A stretch of 64,000 bases of DNA, taken from assembly GCF_009830945.1 (NCBI RefSeq), contig NZ_VWVV01000035.1, forward strand, positions 1 to 64,000, in the 5' to 3' direction. Shown one piece after another: positions 36,020 to 44,419 of the stretch. Within the stretch, counting starts at the first letter, position 1. Each line of letters opens with the position of its first letter. A model generated the notes under the pieces. It saw only the letters and a program-made list of their open reading frames with translations. It did not search any database and was not told where the DNA came from. Position numbers and translations under genes: made by a program. This DNA comes from Nocardiopsis sp. FR4. GTDB lineage: Bacteria > Actinomycetota > Actinomycetes > Streptosporangiales > Streptosporangiaceae.

Positions 36020-37522
36020 TCAACTCCCCGAGGGCTTCACGATGGGGAAAAGGACAGTTTCCCGGATGTTCTTGCCCGTAAAGGCCATGAGCAGGCGGTC
36101 GATACCGACCCCCACGCCGCCGGTCGGCGGCATGCCGTACTCCAGCGCCCGCAGGAAGTCCTCGTCCAGCTGCATGGCCTCGGGGTCGCCCTGGGCCGCC
36201 ATCAGCGACTGCCGGGTGAGGCGCTCGCGCTGCTCGACCGGGTCGACCAGCTCCGAGTAGCCGGTGCCCATCTCCATGCCGAAGCCGATGAGGTCCCACT
36301 TCTCGGTGAGCAGCGGGTCCTCGCGGTGCTGGCGGGTGAGCGGGCTCGTCTCCACCGGGAAGTCCCGCACGAAGGTCGGCTGGATGAGGGTGTGCTCCAC
36401 CAGCTCCTCGAAGAGGTGCTCGACGAGCTTGCCCTGCCCCCAGTCGGGGGCGTACTCCACACCCCGGGTCCCGGCCAGGCGGCGCACCTCCTCGACGGGG
36501 GTGCGCGGGTCGATCTCGGTGCCCAGCGCCTCGGAGACCGCGCCGTACAGGGTGGTCTGCGGCCACTCGCCGCCCAGGTCGTAGACCTTCCCGTCCCGCT
36601 CGACCTCCGTCGAGCCGAACACGGCGCGCGCCGCCTCCTGGATGAGGGAGCGCGTCAGGTCCGCCATGTCGTTGTAGTCGGCGTAGGCCTGGTAGAACTC
36701 CAGCATCGTGAACTCGGGGTTGTGCGTGGAGTCCGCGCCCTCGTTGCGGAAGTTGCGGTTGATCTCGAACACCCGCTCCAGGCCGCCCACGACCAGGCGC
36801 TTGAGCGCCAGCTCGGGGGCGATGCGCAGGTACAGGTCCATGTCGTAGGCGTTGATGTGGGTGGTGAACGGACGCGCCGTGGCGCCGCCGTGAACCCGCA
36901 TCAGCATGGGCGTCTCGACCTCGACGAAGTCGCGGGAGCTGAGCGCCTCCCGGATCGCGCGGATGGCGGCCGAGCGGCGGCGCACCATCTGCTGGGACTC
37001 GGGGTTGACGATGAGGTCGACGTAGCGCTGGCGCACGCGGGCCTCGGGGTCGGTCAGGCCCTTGTGCTTCTCCGGCAGCGGGCGCAGGCACTTGGCCGTG
37101 AGGGTCCAGGAGCGGACCAGCACGGACAGCTCGCCGCGGCGGGAGGTGATGACCTCGCCCTCCACGCCCACGTGGTCGCCGAGGTCGACGTCGGACTTCC
37201 AGGCGTTCAGGCGCTCCTGGCCGACCTGGTCCAGCGACAGCATGATCTGGAGGTCGCCGGTCTCGTCGCGCAGCGTCGCGAAGCACAGCTTGCCGCCGGT
37301 GCGGTAGAGCATGACCCTGCCCGCGATCGCGACCTCGGCACCCGTGTGGGTGTCCGGTTCCAGTCCCTCATGTTTGTCGCGCACGGCCCCGATCGACGTC
37401 GTCCGCGGGAAGGTCACGGGGAAGGGGTCGATGCCCTCCTCCCGCAGCCGGTCCAGCTTCTGCCGCCGGACCCGCATCTGCTCGGGCAGGTCGTCGTAGG
37501 TGTCGTCGTGCGCGTCATTCAC
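36020..37522 (-). CDS. lysS: Lysyl-tRNA synthetase (class II)
   Basis: A 500-residue enzyme that charges tRNA-Lys. The anticodon-binding OB fold lies at about 60-160 (VAIAGRVMLYR...). The class II catalytic core has motif 2 FRNEGADSTHNPEFTMLE and motif 3 GVGVGIDRLLMAF near the end. GTG 37522 (NDAHDDTYDDL) is chosen over the upstream in-frame starts because the extra N-terminus is low-complexity and not conserved. The protein ends in KPSGS, the usual size. It is downstream of coaX, with 204 bases between them. Confidence 0.95.
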   Translation of the reverse strand: MNDAHDDTYDDLPEQMRVRRQKLDRLREEGIDPFPVTFPRTTSIGAVRDKHEGLEPDTHTGAEVAIAGRVMLYRTGGKLCFATLRDETGDLQIMLSLDQVGQERLNAWKSDVDLGDHVGVEGEVITSRRGELSVLVRSWTLTAKCLRPLPEKHKGLTDPEARVRQRYVDLIVNPESQQMVRRRSAAIRAIREALSSRDFVEVETPMLMRVHGGATARPFTTHINAYDMDLYLRIAPELALKRLVVGGLERVFEINRNFRNEGADSTHNPEFTMLEFYQAYADYNDMADLTRSLIQEAARAVFGSTEVERDGKVYDLGGEWPQTTLYGAVSEALGTEIDPRTPVEEVRRLAGTRGVEYAPDWGQGKLVEHLFEELVEHTLIQPTFVRDFPVETSPLTRQHREDPLLTEKWDLIGFGMEMGTGYSELVDPVEQRERLTRQSLMAAQGDPEAMQLDEDFLRALEYGMPPTGGVGVGIDRLLMAFTGKNIRETVLFPIVKPSGS

Positions 37523-37726
37523 GCGCCCGATCCTACCGGCGCCGACCCCCCGCCCCGGCCAGGGGCCGCAGCCCGGGGGGAGGGACGGCCCCAGGGGATC
37601 AGCCCTGCCCGACGGCCCCAGGTGCATGCCGGCCACCTCGCCGAGGTGCTCCCGCGGCTGCGCGCCCGGCGGCACGCCCAGAGCTGGGGTCGGCCGGGGC
37701 GGAGCGCCTCCCCGCCCGGGAGGGGG

Positions 37727-38509
37727 TCAGGAGACGTTGCGCTCGAAGACCAGGCGCAGGCCGATGAGGGTCAGCCAGGGCTCGTGCAGGTCGACGGTCT
37801 CGCACTCCCCCACGACCGTGGAGGCCAGCCCCCCGGTCGCCACGACGGTGACGTCGTCGGGTGTGTCGGTGAGCTCGGCGACCATGCGGTCCACGATCCC
37901 GTCCACCTGGCCCGCGAAACCGAACACGATGCCCGAGCGCAACGCCTCGGTGGTGTTCTTGGCGATGGCCGAGCGCGGCTTGACGATCTCCACCATGTGC
38001 AGCTGCGCGCCGCGCCGGGACAGGGCGTCCACGGAGATGTCGATGCCCGGGGCGATGGCGCCGCCCACGTACTCCCCCCTGGAGCTGACCGCGTCGAAGG
38101 TGGTGGCGGTGCCGAAGTCCACCACCACGGCCGGCCCCCCGTAGAGGTGGTTGGCGGCCAGCGCGTTGATGATCCGGTCGCTGCCCACCTCCTTGGGGTT
38201 GTCCATCCGGATCGGCACGCCGGTCTTGACGCCGGGCTCGACGATCACCGCGGGGACGTCGCCGAAGTGGCGGCGGAACATGTCGCGCATCTCGTGCTGC
38301 ACCGAGGGCACCGAGCAGCACATGGCGATCCCGTCGATGTCCTCGGGGCCGTTCATGCTGCTGCCCTCGACCAGTCCTCTGAGCACGACGGCCCACTCGT
38401 CGGCGGTGCGGCGCGTGTCGGTGCCCACCCTCCAGTGTTCGAGAAGGTCGTCGGAGTCGAAGAGCCCGAACACCGTCTCGGAGTTGCCGACGTCGATCGC
38501 GAGCAGCAT
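37727..38509 (-). CDS. coaX: Type III pantothenate kinase
   Basis: A 260-residue enzyme for the first step of coenzyme A synthesis, ATP-dependent phosphorylation of pantothenate. The ASKHA-fold markers are MLLAIDVGNSETVFGLF (phosphate 1), GSDRIINALAA, VVDFGTATTFDAV (phosphate 2, catalytic Asp) and VVATGGLAS (adenosine). CoaX enzymes need potassium and are not feedback-inhibited by CoA. The ATG at 38509 follows GAGG. It sits in the pan/nad/coa neighbourhood, 64 bases after the nadC stop, and uses the pantothenate made by panC just upstream. Confidence 0.95.
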   Translation of the reverse strand: MLLAIDVGNSETVFGLFDSDDLLEHWRVGTDTRRTADEWAVVLRGLVEGSSMNGPEDIDGIAMCCSVPSVQHEMRDMFRRHFGDVPAVIVEPGVKTGVPIRMDNPKEVGSDRIINALAANHLYGGPAVVVDFGTATTFDAVSSRGEYVGGAIAPGIDISVDALSRRGAQLHMVEIVKPRSAIAKNTTEALRSGIVFGFAGQVDGIVDRMVAELTDTPDDVTVVATGGLASTVVGECETVDLHEPWLTLIGLRLVFERNVS

Positions 38510-38573
38510 GCTGGGGGCCTCATCCGTGGTCGAAGTGGTGTGTTCCCAAGGAATCTTCCACCACCCGGGACAC

Positions 38574-39548
38574 TCACAACAGGTCGAGTGCGATATCCAG
38601 CGCCGGACTGGAGTGGGTGAGGGCACCGACCGCCAGGTAGTCCACACCGGTCGCGGCCACGTCGGCGGCCACGTCCAGGGTCAGGCCGCCGGAGGACTCC
38701 AGCCGCGCGCGGCCCGCCACCAGGGCGACGGCCTCGCGCAGCCGCTCCACGGTGAAGTTGTCGAGCAGGATCTCCTCGGCCCCCGCGGCGATGGCCTCCT
38801 CGATCTGGTCGATCCGGTCCACCTCCACCTCCAGGGGCAGGTCGGGGAAGCGGGCCCGGATGGCGCGGACCGCCGCGCCCACGCCCCCGGCGGCGACCAC
38901 GTGGTTGTCCTTGACCAGTCCGGCGTCGCTGAGGCCGTAGCGGTGGTTGACGCCGCCGCCGCAGCGCACCGCGTACTTCTCCAGGGCGCGCAGCCCGGGG
39001 CGGGTCTTGCGACTGTCCCGGATCCGGGCGCCGGTACCGGACACCGTGTCCACCCACGCGCGGGTGGCGGTGGCGATTCCGGACAGGTGGGTAAGGAAGT
39101 TCAGGGCGGTCCGCTCGGCGGTGAGCAGGTCGCGTGTGCGGGCGGTGACGGACATCAGCACGTCCCCGCGCTTGACCGCGGCGCCGTCCTCCACGGTCCG
39201 GTGCGCCTCCAGGGCGCCGTCGCAGACCAGCCAGAAGACGAGTTCGGCCACCGGGAGACCGCTGACCGTGCCGTCGGCGCGGGCCACCACGTGGGCGGTG
39301 CGCACCTGGTCGGCCGGGATGGTGGCCACGGTGGTGACGTCGATCCCCGGGGGCGCGGTGAGGTCCTCGGACAGGGCCCGGCGGACCAGGTCGGCGTGCG
39401 ACCGCCAGGAGGCGGTGTGGGGCAGGGTGAACTCCGCGCGCTCCTCCGGGTCGTCCCGTCCGGGGACGGCCAGCGGGAGGGCGATGGTGTCCAGCTCCGC
39501 GACGAGCGCGGGCGGCAGCGAGGGGGTCCAGTCCTCGTCGGTGGTCAC
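38574..39548 (-). CDS. nadC: Quinolinate phosphoribosyltransferase as a possible separate product
   Basis: The NadC part of the fused frame may also be made on its own. GGAAGGG stands 9 bases before an in-frame GTG at 39548, which would give a 324-residue protein starting VTTDEDWTPSLPPALVAEL, close to the normal NadC length. It has a dimer-type N-terminal domain, then the TIM-like barrel with quinolinate-binding RDSRKTRPGLRALEKYA and KDNHVVAAGG, and the PRPP site EILLDNF. Because this start sits inside the NadB frame, nadC could be expressed both as a fusion domain and as a free enzyme. Confidence 0.5.
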   Translation of the reverse strand: MTTDEDWTPSLPPALVAELDTIALPLAVPGRDDPEERAEFTLPHTASWRSHADLVRRALSEDLTAPPGIDVTTVATIPADQVRTAHVVARADGTVSGLPVAELVFWLVCDGALEAHRTVEDGAAVKRGDVLMSVTARTRDLLTAERTALNFLTHLSGIATATRAWVDTVSGTGARIRDSRKTRPGLRALEKYAVRCGGGVNHRYGLSDAGLVKDNHVVAAGGVGAAVRAIRARFPDLPLEVEVDRIDQIEEAIAAGAEEILLDNFTVERLREAVALVAGRARLESSGGLTLDVAADVAATGVDYLAVGALTHSSPALDIALDLL

Positions 39549-41168
39549 GATGGCGTTCCCTTCCAGGCGGACGACGACGGGCCGGATCCGTGCCTCCGGA
39601 CGCGGCTCGGGGTGGTCGGCCCGCTGGTGCGAGCCCCGGCTCTCGGTCCGGTGCAGGGCGGCGGCGGCCACGAGTCGGGCCACGGTGAGCAGGTTGGCCG
39701 CCTCCCAGGCGGCGACGTCGGGGACGGCCGGGACCTCGGGCCGGGCCAGATCGTCCAGTTCACGGACCAGCGCGGCCAGGCCCTCGCCGGTGCGGCGCAC
39801 TCCGGCGTGGCGCGACATCAGCGTGCGCACCCGGGCGGCGGTGGCGGGCGGCACGAGCGGGGTGACGCTCGCGTCGGTGGTACCGCGCGCGGCCCGGGGG
39901 GCGGGCTCCCCGGCCAGGCGGGCGGCGATCCGGTCGGCGTAGACCAGCCCCTCCAGAAGGGAGTTGGAGGCGAGCCGGTTGGCGCCGTGCACCCCCGTGC
40001 GGGCGACCTCGCCGACGGCCCACAGGCCGGGGACCGAGGTGCGGCCGTCGATGTCGACCTCGGCGCCGCCGGAGGCGTAGTGGGCGGCCGGGGCGACCGG
40101 GACGGGTTCGCTGAGGGGGTCGATGCCGTGCTCGCGGCAGGAGGCCAGGATGGTCGGGAAGCGCCGCTCCCAGGTCTGGCGGCCGAAGTGGCGGGTCTCC
40201 AGGTACACGTGGTCCACACCCTGCTCGGCCATGGTGCGGGCGATGGTGCGCGCCACCACGTCGCGGGGGGCGAGGTCGGCCAGCTCGTGCACGCCCGCCA
40301 TGATCCGGTTCCCCTCGGCGTCGACGAGGTAGGCGCCCTCGCCGCGCAGGGCCTCCGAGACCAGGGGCTGGCGGCCGCGCGCCTCGGGGCCCAGCCAGAG
40401 CACGGTGGGGTGGAACTGGATGAACTCCAGGTCGCGCAGGCGCGCTCCGGCGCGGGCGGCCAGGGCGAGGCCGTCGCCGGTGGACACGGGCGGGTTGGTG
40501 GTGGCGGCGAAGACCTGCCCCATGCCGCCGGTGGCCAGGACCACGGCGGGGGCCAGGACGGCGCCCACCCCGTCGCGGGCCCCCTTCCCCATGACGTGCA
40601 GGGTGGCGCCGCACACGGCCCCGGTACCGGGGTCGCGCAGGGCGTCCAGGGCGATGGCGCGCTCGATGGTCTCGACGCGCTCCTCGGCGAGCACCGCCGC
40701 GACGAGGGCGCGCTGGATCTCGGCCCCGGTGGCGTCCCCGCCCGCGTGGGCGACCCGGTCGGCGCGGTGTCCGCCCTCGCGGGTCAGGGCCAGGCGGCCG
40801 TCGTCGGCGAGGTCGAACTCGGCGCCCAGGCCGATGAGCCAGCGCAGGGCGTCGGGCCCCTCGGTGGCCAGGATGTGGACCGCGAGGGGGTCGGACAGGC
40901 CCGCCCCCGCCAGGTGGGTGTCGACCATGTGGGCGACGGGGCCGTCCTCGGGGGCCATGGCGGCGGCGATCCCGCCCTGGGCGTAGGCGGTGGACCCGGT
41001 GGAGAGCCGGTCCTTGGTGACGAGGACGACCCGGCCCCGCTCGGTGCGCTGGACGTAGCGCAGCGCCGTGCTCAGGCCCGCGATACCCGAACCGACGACC
41101 GCGACGTCGGCCTCGACGGTCCACCCGGGTTCGGGGGCGTCGAGCCGTGTCTGGGCGGGTGTGCTCAT
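38574..41168 (-). CDS. nadB: L-aspartate oxidase and quinolinate phosphoribosyltransferase in one frame (NadB-NadC)
   Basis: One uninterrupted frame of 864 codons. Residues 1-540 are NadB: FAD-binding VVGSGIAGLSTAL (about 24-36), substrate and FAD motifs GGIAAAM, GGMGQVFAATTNPP and NRLASNSLLEGLVYADR, ending with the helical SRGSH segment. Residues 541-864 are NadC: DVTTVATIPADQ, RDSRKTRPGLRALEKYAVRCGGGVNHR and KDNHV. NadB makes iminoaspartate from aspartate; NadC turns quinolinate and PRPP into nicotinate mononucleotide. NadA, the intermediate step, is not in the window. The ATG follows GAGGAGAG. The normal NadB stop is missing: a TGA overlapping the internal GTG (GTGA at 39545-39548) is in the +1 frame only. 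True fusion, read-through with internal initiation, or a sequence indel are all possible. Confidence 0.8.
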   Translation of the reverse strand: MSTPAQTRLDAPEPGWTVEADVAVVGSGIAGLSTALRYVQRTERGRVVLVTKDRLSTGSTAYAQGGIAAAMAPEDGPVAHMVDTHLAGAGLSDPLAVHILATEGPDALRWLIGLGAEFDLADDGRLALTREGGHRADRVAHAGGDATGAEIQRALVAAVLAEERVETIERAIALDALRDPGTGAVCGATLHVMGKGARDGVGAVLAPAVVLATGGMGQVFAATTNPPVSTGDGLALAARAGARLRDLEFIQFHPTVLWLGPEARGRQPLVSEALRGEGAYLVDAEGNRIMAGVHELADLAPRDVVARTIARTMAEQGVDHVYLETRHFGRQTWERRFPTILASCREHGIDPLSEPVPVAPAAHYASGGAEVDIDGRTSVPGLWAVGEVARTGVHGANRLASNSLLEGLVYADRIAARLAGEPAPRAARGTTDASVTPLVPPATAARVRTLMSRHAGVRRTGEGLAALVRELDDLARPEVPAVPDVAAWEAANLLTVARLVAAAALHRTESRGSHQRADHPEPRPEARIRPVVVRLEGNAIVTTDEDWTPSLPPALVAELDTIALPLAVPGRDDPEERAEFTLPHTASWRSHADLVRRALSEDLTAPPGIDVTTVATIPADQVRTAHVVARADGTVSGLPVAELVFWLVCDGALEAHRTVEDGAAVKRGDVLMSVTARTRDLLTAERTALNFLTHLSGIATATRAWVDTVSGTGARIRDSRKTRPGLRALEKYAVRCGGGVNHRYGLSDAGLVKDNHVVAAGGVGAAVRAIRARFPDLPLEVEVDRIDQIEEAIAAGAEEILLDNFTVERLREAVALVAGRARLESSGGLTLDVAADVAATGVDYLAVGALTHSSPALDIALDLL

Positions 41169-41194
41169 CTGGGTTCTCTCCTCGGGGGGCACGG

Positions 41195-42073
41195 CTACAG
41201 GGTGACCGACACGTTGTCGATGAGCCGGGTCGTGCCCACGCGGGCGGCGACGGCGAGGACGGCCTCGCCCGTGTGGTCGGCGGGGGCGTCGGCGAAGGTC
41301 TCGGGGTCGACCAGCGCGAGGTAGTCGAGTTCGACGGGGGGCTCCGCCTTGGCGGCCTCGTCCAGGACGGCCCCGGCGGCGGCCCGTACGGCGTCGGGCC
41401 CCCCGGCCGCGGCGCCGCGGCCCGCATCCAGGGCGCGGGACAGCGCCAGCGCGCTGGCGCGCTCCTCGGCGGAGAGGTAGACGTTGCGGCTGGAGGTGGC
41501 CAGGCCGTCGGGGTCGCGCAGGGTGGGGGCGCCGACGATCTCCACGCCCATGTTGAGGTCGGCGACCATGCGGCGGACCACGGCGAGCTGCTGGGCGTCC
41601 TTGCGCCCGAACACCGCGACGTCGGGCCGGACCAGGTGCAGGAGCTTGCTGACGACGGTGAGCACGCCGGTGAAGAACCCGGGCCGGGAGGCGCCCTCCA
41701 GGCGGTCGCCCATGGCCCCGGCCGAGACGGTGACCATCTGCTCGACGGGGTACATGGTCCGGACCGAGGGGGCGAAGACCACGTCCACGCCCTCCTGGGC
41801 GCACACGTCGGTGTCGGTGTCCAGGGTGCGCGGGTAGCGGTCGAAGTCCTCGTCGGGGCCGAACTGGAGCGGGTTGACGAAGACGCTGACCACCACGGTG
41901 TCGGCCCGGGCGCGGGCCAGCCGCATGAGGCTGCGGTGCCCTTCGTGCAGGGCGCCCATCGTGGGGACGAGGGCGACCCGTCCGGCGTCGGCGAGGGCGG
42001 CGCGCAGCTCGTCGGCGGTGTGCGTGAGGAGGGGCCCGCCGGTGGGCGCGGGCCGCTGGGTGGGTTCGGTCAT
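41195..42073 (-). CDS. panC: Pantoate--beta-alanine ligase
   Basis: A 292-residue enzyme that joins pantoate and beta-alanine with ATP to give pantothenate. It has LVPTMGALHEGHRSLMRLA (HIGH-like ATP site), VVSVFVNPLQFGPDEDF, FGRKDAQQLAVVRRM and the KMSKS-like SSRNVYLS. It lies 26 bases upstream of the nadB frame and 57 downstream of the DUF2520 gene. The usual neighbour panD (aspartate decarboxylase, which supplies beta-alanine) is absent here, although relatives keep it between panC and nadB. Product feeds CoaX two genes away. Confidence 0.95.
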   Translation of the reverse strand: MTEPTQRPAPTGGPLLTHTADELRAALADAGRVALVPTMGALHEGHRSLMRLARARADTVVVSVFVNPLQFGPDEDFDRYPRTLDTDTDVCAQEGVDVVFAPSVRTMYPVEQMVTVSAGAMGDRLEGASRPGFFTGVLTVVSKLLHLVRPDVAVFGRKDAQQLAVVRRMVADLNMGVEIVGAPTLRDPDGLATSSRNVYLSAEERASALALSRALDAGRGAAAGGPDAVRAAAGAVLDEAAKAEPPVELDYLALVDPETFADAPADHTGEAVLAVAARVGTTRLIDNVSVTL

Positions 42074-42130
42074 CAGTGTGTTCCCGTGGTGGTGTGGGGG
42101 CGCGGTGCGGTGTCCTGGCGCGGCGGGGCC

Positions 42131-43015
42131 TCAGCGGCGCAGGACGTCGAGCAGGCGCGCGGCGTCCTCGGGCTTGAGCATTCCGGCGTTGATGGCGCGG
42201 TCGGCGGTGAGCCGGGCGAGTTCGACGTAACTGGCCACACTCTCGGGGGCGGTGGAGCGCAGCTGTTCGATGTGCCCGGCGACGGTTCCGGCGTCGCCGC
42301 GCAGGACCGGTCCGCTGAGTCCGTGGATCCCCAGGCGCAGGGCGTTGTCCAGGGCCGCGCTGAGCATGGGGGCGAGCACGCGGCCCGGTTCGGGGACCCC
42401 GGCGGAGGCCAGCAGGGAGGCGCTGTCGGCGACCAGGGTGACCAGGTGGTTGGCGCCTCCGGCCAGGGCCGCGTGGTAGAGCGTGCGCTTGTCCTCGGGG
42501 ATCCACACGGGTTCGGCGCCCATCTCGACCACGAGGGCCTCGGCGATGGGGCGCAGCTGTTCGGGCGCGGTGACGCCGAACGAGCAGTTGGCGAGCCGGT
42601 CGACGTCCTCGTCGCGGCCGGTGAAGGTCATGGCCGGGTGCAGCGCGAGCGGGAGGGCTCCGGCGACGGTCGCGGGGGCGAGGACGCCGTACCCGTGGGC
42701 GCCGCTGGCGTGGACCACGATCTTGCCGCGGAGGTCGGTGCCGGTGGAGGCGAGCCCCTCGGCGAGTTCGGGGAGGGCGTCGTCGGGGACGGTGAGCAGG
42801 ACGAGGTCGCTGGCCTCGGCGACCCGGGCCGGTTCCAGGACGCGGGCGGTGGGCAGGCGCTCGGCGACGCGCTCCTTGGAGGCCTCCGACACCGCGGAGG
42901 CGGCCACCACCTTGTGTCCGGCGCGGCCGAGGGCCTGGCCGAGGACGGAGCCGACCCTGCCCGGTCCGATGACGCCGACCCGCAGGCGGGCGGGGCGCCC
43001 CTGTGTCGTCTCCAT
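42131..43015 (-). CDS. Rossmann-fold/DUF2520 protein
   Basis: A 294-residue protein with an N-terminal Rossmann fold (RVGVIGPGRVGSVLGQALGRAGH, about 12-34) and a C-terminal DUF2520 helical domain with HPAMTF, CSFGVT, YHAALAGGANHLVTL and RGDAGTVAGH. The architecture resembles ketopantoate reductase and pyrroline carboxylate reductase relatives, and its place directly before panC in many actinobacteria suggests a pantothenate-linked oxidoreductase, perhaps replacing PanE. That role is inference. The ATG at 43015 sets the start just before the Rossmann motif. Confidence 0.82.
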   Translation of the reverse strand: METTQGRPARLRVGVIGPGRVGSVLGQALGRAGHKVVAASAVSEASKERVAERLPTARVLEPARVAEASDLVLLTVPDDALPELAEGLASTGTDLRGKIVVHASGAHGYGVLAPATVAGALPLALHPAMTFTGRDEDVDRLANCSFGVTAPEQLRPIAEALVVEMGAEPVWIPEDKRTLYHAALAGGANHLVTLVADSASLLASAGVPEPGRVLAPMLSAALDNALRLGIHGLSGPVLRGDAGTVAGHIEQLRSTAPESVASYVELARLTADRAINAGMLKPEDAARLLDVLRR

Positions 43016-43134
43016 GTGCGTGCCCCCTCGTGTTCCGGTGCGTCCGGCGCTTCGCGGTCCCGCCGCGCCGTGACGCCTGAGCACACGATAGCCCTCCCGG
43101 TCCGGTGACCTGCCGCCCCGCCCCCGGACACGCA

Positions 43135-43166
43135 CGTGGGGGCGGACACGTCTGCCCGCCCCCACG
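43135..43166 (-). terminator. Terminator after the first chaplin-like gene
   Basis: CGTGGGGGCGG pairs perfectly with its inverted copy across ten bases, 39 bases past the stop at 43205. Confidence 0.75.
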
Positions 43167-43204
43167 CCGTGGTCCCCTCGGTCACCCCTCACGGGGGGAC
43201 GGGG

Positions 43205-43447
43205 TCAGCCCTGGATGAGCGCCCCGGAGTTGAAGCAGGAGGCGAGGGACTGGCCCAGGACGGCGTTGGAGTTGCCGCAGCCGTCGTTGGCGTTCTCGGT
43301 GCCGTTGATGTAGGCCAGGTTCCCGCTGACGTCGGATCCGTGGTTGGAGGTCCAGGTGTCGACGTGCGCCGACGCCGGTGCCGCGGTGAGGAGGACCCCG
43401 GCGGAGGCGAGGGTCACGGCAGCGGTGGCGAGCGTCTTCTTGAGCAC
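43205..43447 (-). CDS. Short secreted chaplin-like protein (divergent)
   Basis: An 80-residue secreted protein. GTG 43447 follows GGAG and a signal peptide of about 27 residues ends in APASA. The mature peptide of about 53 residues is rich in G, N, S and A and has the chaplin-type CGNSNAVLG segment, with the second cysteine 13 residues after the first, exactly as in the neighbour at 43935. Chaplins self-assemble into amyloid fibrils that coat aerial hyphae and lower surface tension. The usual V-P-V-N stretch before the first cysteine is lost (NGTENANDGC instead), so it is a diverged paralogue. Confidence 0.65.
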   Translation of the reverse strand: MLKKTLATAAVTLASAGVLLTAAPASAHVDTWTSNHGSDVSGNLAYINGTENANDGCGNSNAVLGQSLASCFNSGALIQG

Positions 43448-43934
43448 TGCGCTTCTCCTTCTGTCTCCGGTCGGGGGGACCGCCGGACTGGTGGTGGTTG
43501 GCCGGCACCCTGCGACACCGAGCAAGAAGCTACCCCCGACGAAACCTGATTCGACAGCTTTGAGCTGCGCTTATAACGAGAAGGCGCGGTATGTTCACAC
43601 TCCATGCCGGGGCTTTTCGGTGCCGATCGGGGCAAAGGTCCGCACGCCGGCGGCGCCCCTGGGAGCACAGCGTCACGGGCCGGAGGAGCTCCAGTCCGGT
43701 ACCAACGGGGGTTACGGCCGACCGGGACGGGTGGGGCGGCGGGGAGGCGTGTGCGGCGGGTTCGGGTCCACGCGGGTCCGGGCGCACACGGGTCCGCGTA
43801 CACGCGAAAGGCGCCACCCCGTCGTCACGGGATGGCGCCTGGTGGGGAAGGCCCGGAGTCGCGGCCGCAGCGGTTCGACCGGAGCACGTCCGGCCGGACA
43901 CCCCCGCCCGGCCGGACGGGGCCCTCGGTCTCTG
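43448..43934. other. Gap between the two chaplin-like genes
   Basis: 487 bases. It contains the promoter region of the first chaplin-like gene (a TTATAA stretch near 43571 in an AT-richer block) and the terminator of the second at 43809-43840. No gene is convincing; long frames across it have no third-position bias. Confidence 0.45.
43809..43840 (-). terminator. Terminator after the second chaplin-like gene
   Basis: AGGCGCCA plus CCCGT pair with ACGGG plus TGGCGCCT (one unpaired base each side) around CGTC. It lies 95 bases beyond the stop at 43935. Confidence 0.7.
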
Positions 43935-44174
43935 TCAGTTCTTGACGATGGCGTTGGAGTCGACGCAGTTGGCGCCGGCGACGCCGAGGACGGCGATGGC
44001 GTTGCCGCAGACGTTGATCGGCACGTCGGCGTCGACCACGAGCTGGTTGCCACCGAGGATGGAGCCGTTGCCCGAGGTGAAAACGTTGCTGTTGGCCATG
44101 GCCGGAGCGCCGGTGAACAGCACGCCCGCGGCGGCGGCGACGATGGCGCTGGCAGCGAAGGTCTTCTTCAGCAT
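43935..44174 (-). CDS. Chaplin (short, secreted hydrophobin-like)
   Basis: A 79-residue secreted protein. The ATG follows AGGAG; MLKKTFAASAIVAAAAGVLF...APAMA is the signal peptide. The 52-residue mature part contains GNQLVVDADVPINVCGNAIAVLGVAGANC, the chaplin signature with V-P-I-N-V-C-G-N and two cysteines. The Cys-Cys loop is 13 residues, shorter than in Streptomyces chaplins. It lacks a sorting signal, so it would be a free short chaplin forming surface amyloid on hyphae or spores. An inverted repeat lies about 75 bases upstream. Confidence 0.82.
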   Translation of the reverse strand: MLKKTFAASAIVAAAAGVLFTGAPAMANSNVFTSGNGSILGGNQLVVDADVPINVCGNAIAVLGVAGANCVDSNAIVKN

Positions 44175-44246
44175 GTGGTTACTCCTGTCAGACCGGAGGA
44201 CTGGGGGTACCAACCGGCCGATAACGTTGACGATGCGTATGACAGT

Positions 44247-44263
44247 GAACACACCTCGTGTTC
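44247..44263. promoter_or_regulatory. Inverted repeat GAACAC-N5-GTGTTC
   Basis: Perfect 6-bp arms around ACCTC, about 75 bases upstream of the chaplin start and in an AT-richer stretch. Its position suits a developmental operator; the binder is unknown. Confidence 0.45.
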
Positions 44264-44419
44264 GGTCACCATTTAGCCATACTCAGTCGCTCCGCGCGGC
44301 CGGATTCGCGAAGCCGTTCGGACCGCCACGTTGGAAGTACCACCATCCGTGAGGCTCCATGTCCGACATGTGAGCCACAAGCGGAAGGCACTCGGCCACC
44401 CGATGTGATGCACGCCATA

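Noticed and set aside
35806..36081. 92-codon plus-strand frame with a good GGAAGGAG
   Set aside because: No third-position GC bias, very high Arg/Pro content and overlap with the lysS 3' end; kept only as a note.
41169..42506. Upstream part of the long open frame that contains nadB/nadC
   Set aside because: It continues antiregister through panC and DUF2520. The true NadB start is the ATG at 41168 with GAGGAGAG; the extra sequence is Arg/Pro-rich shadow.
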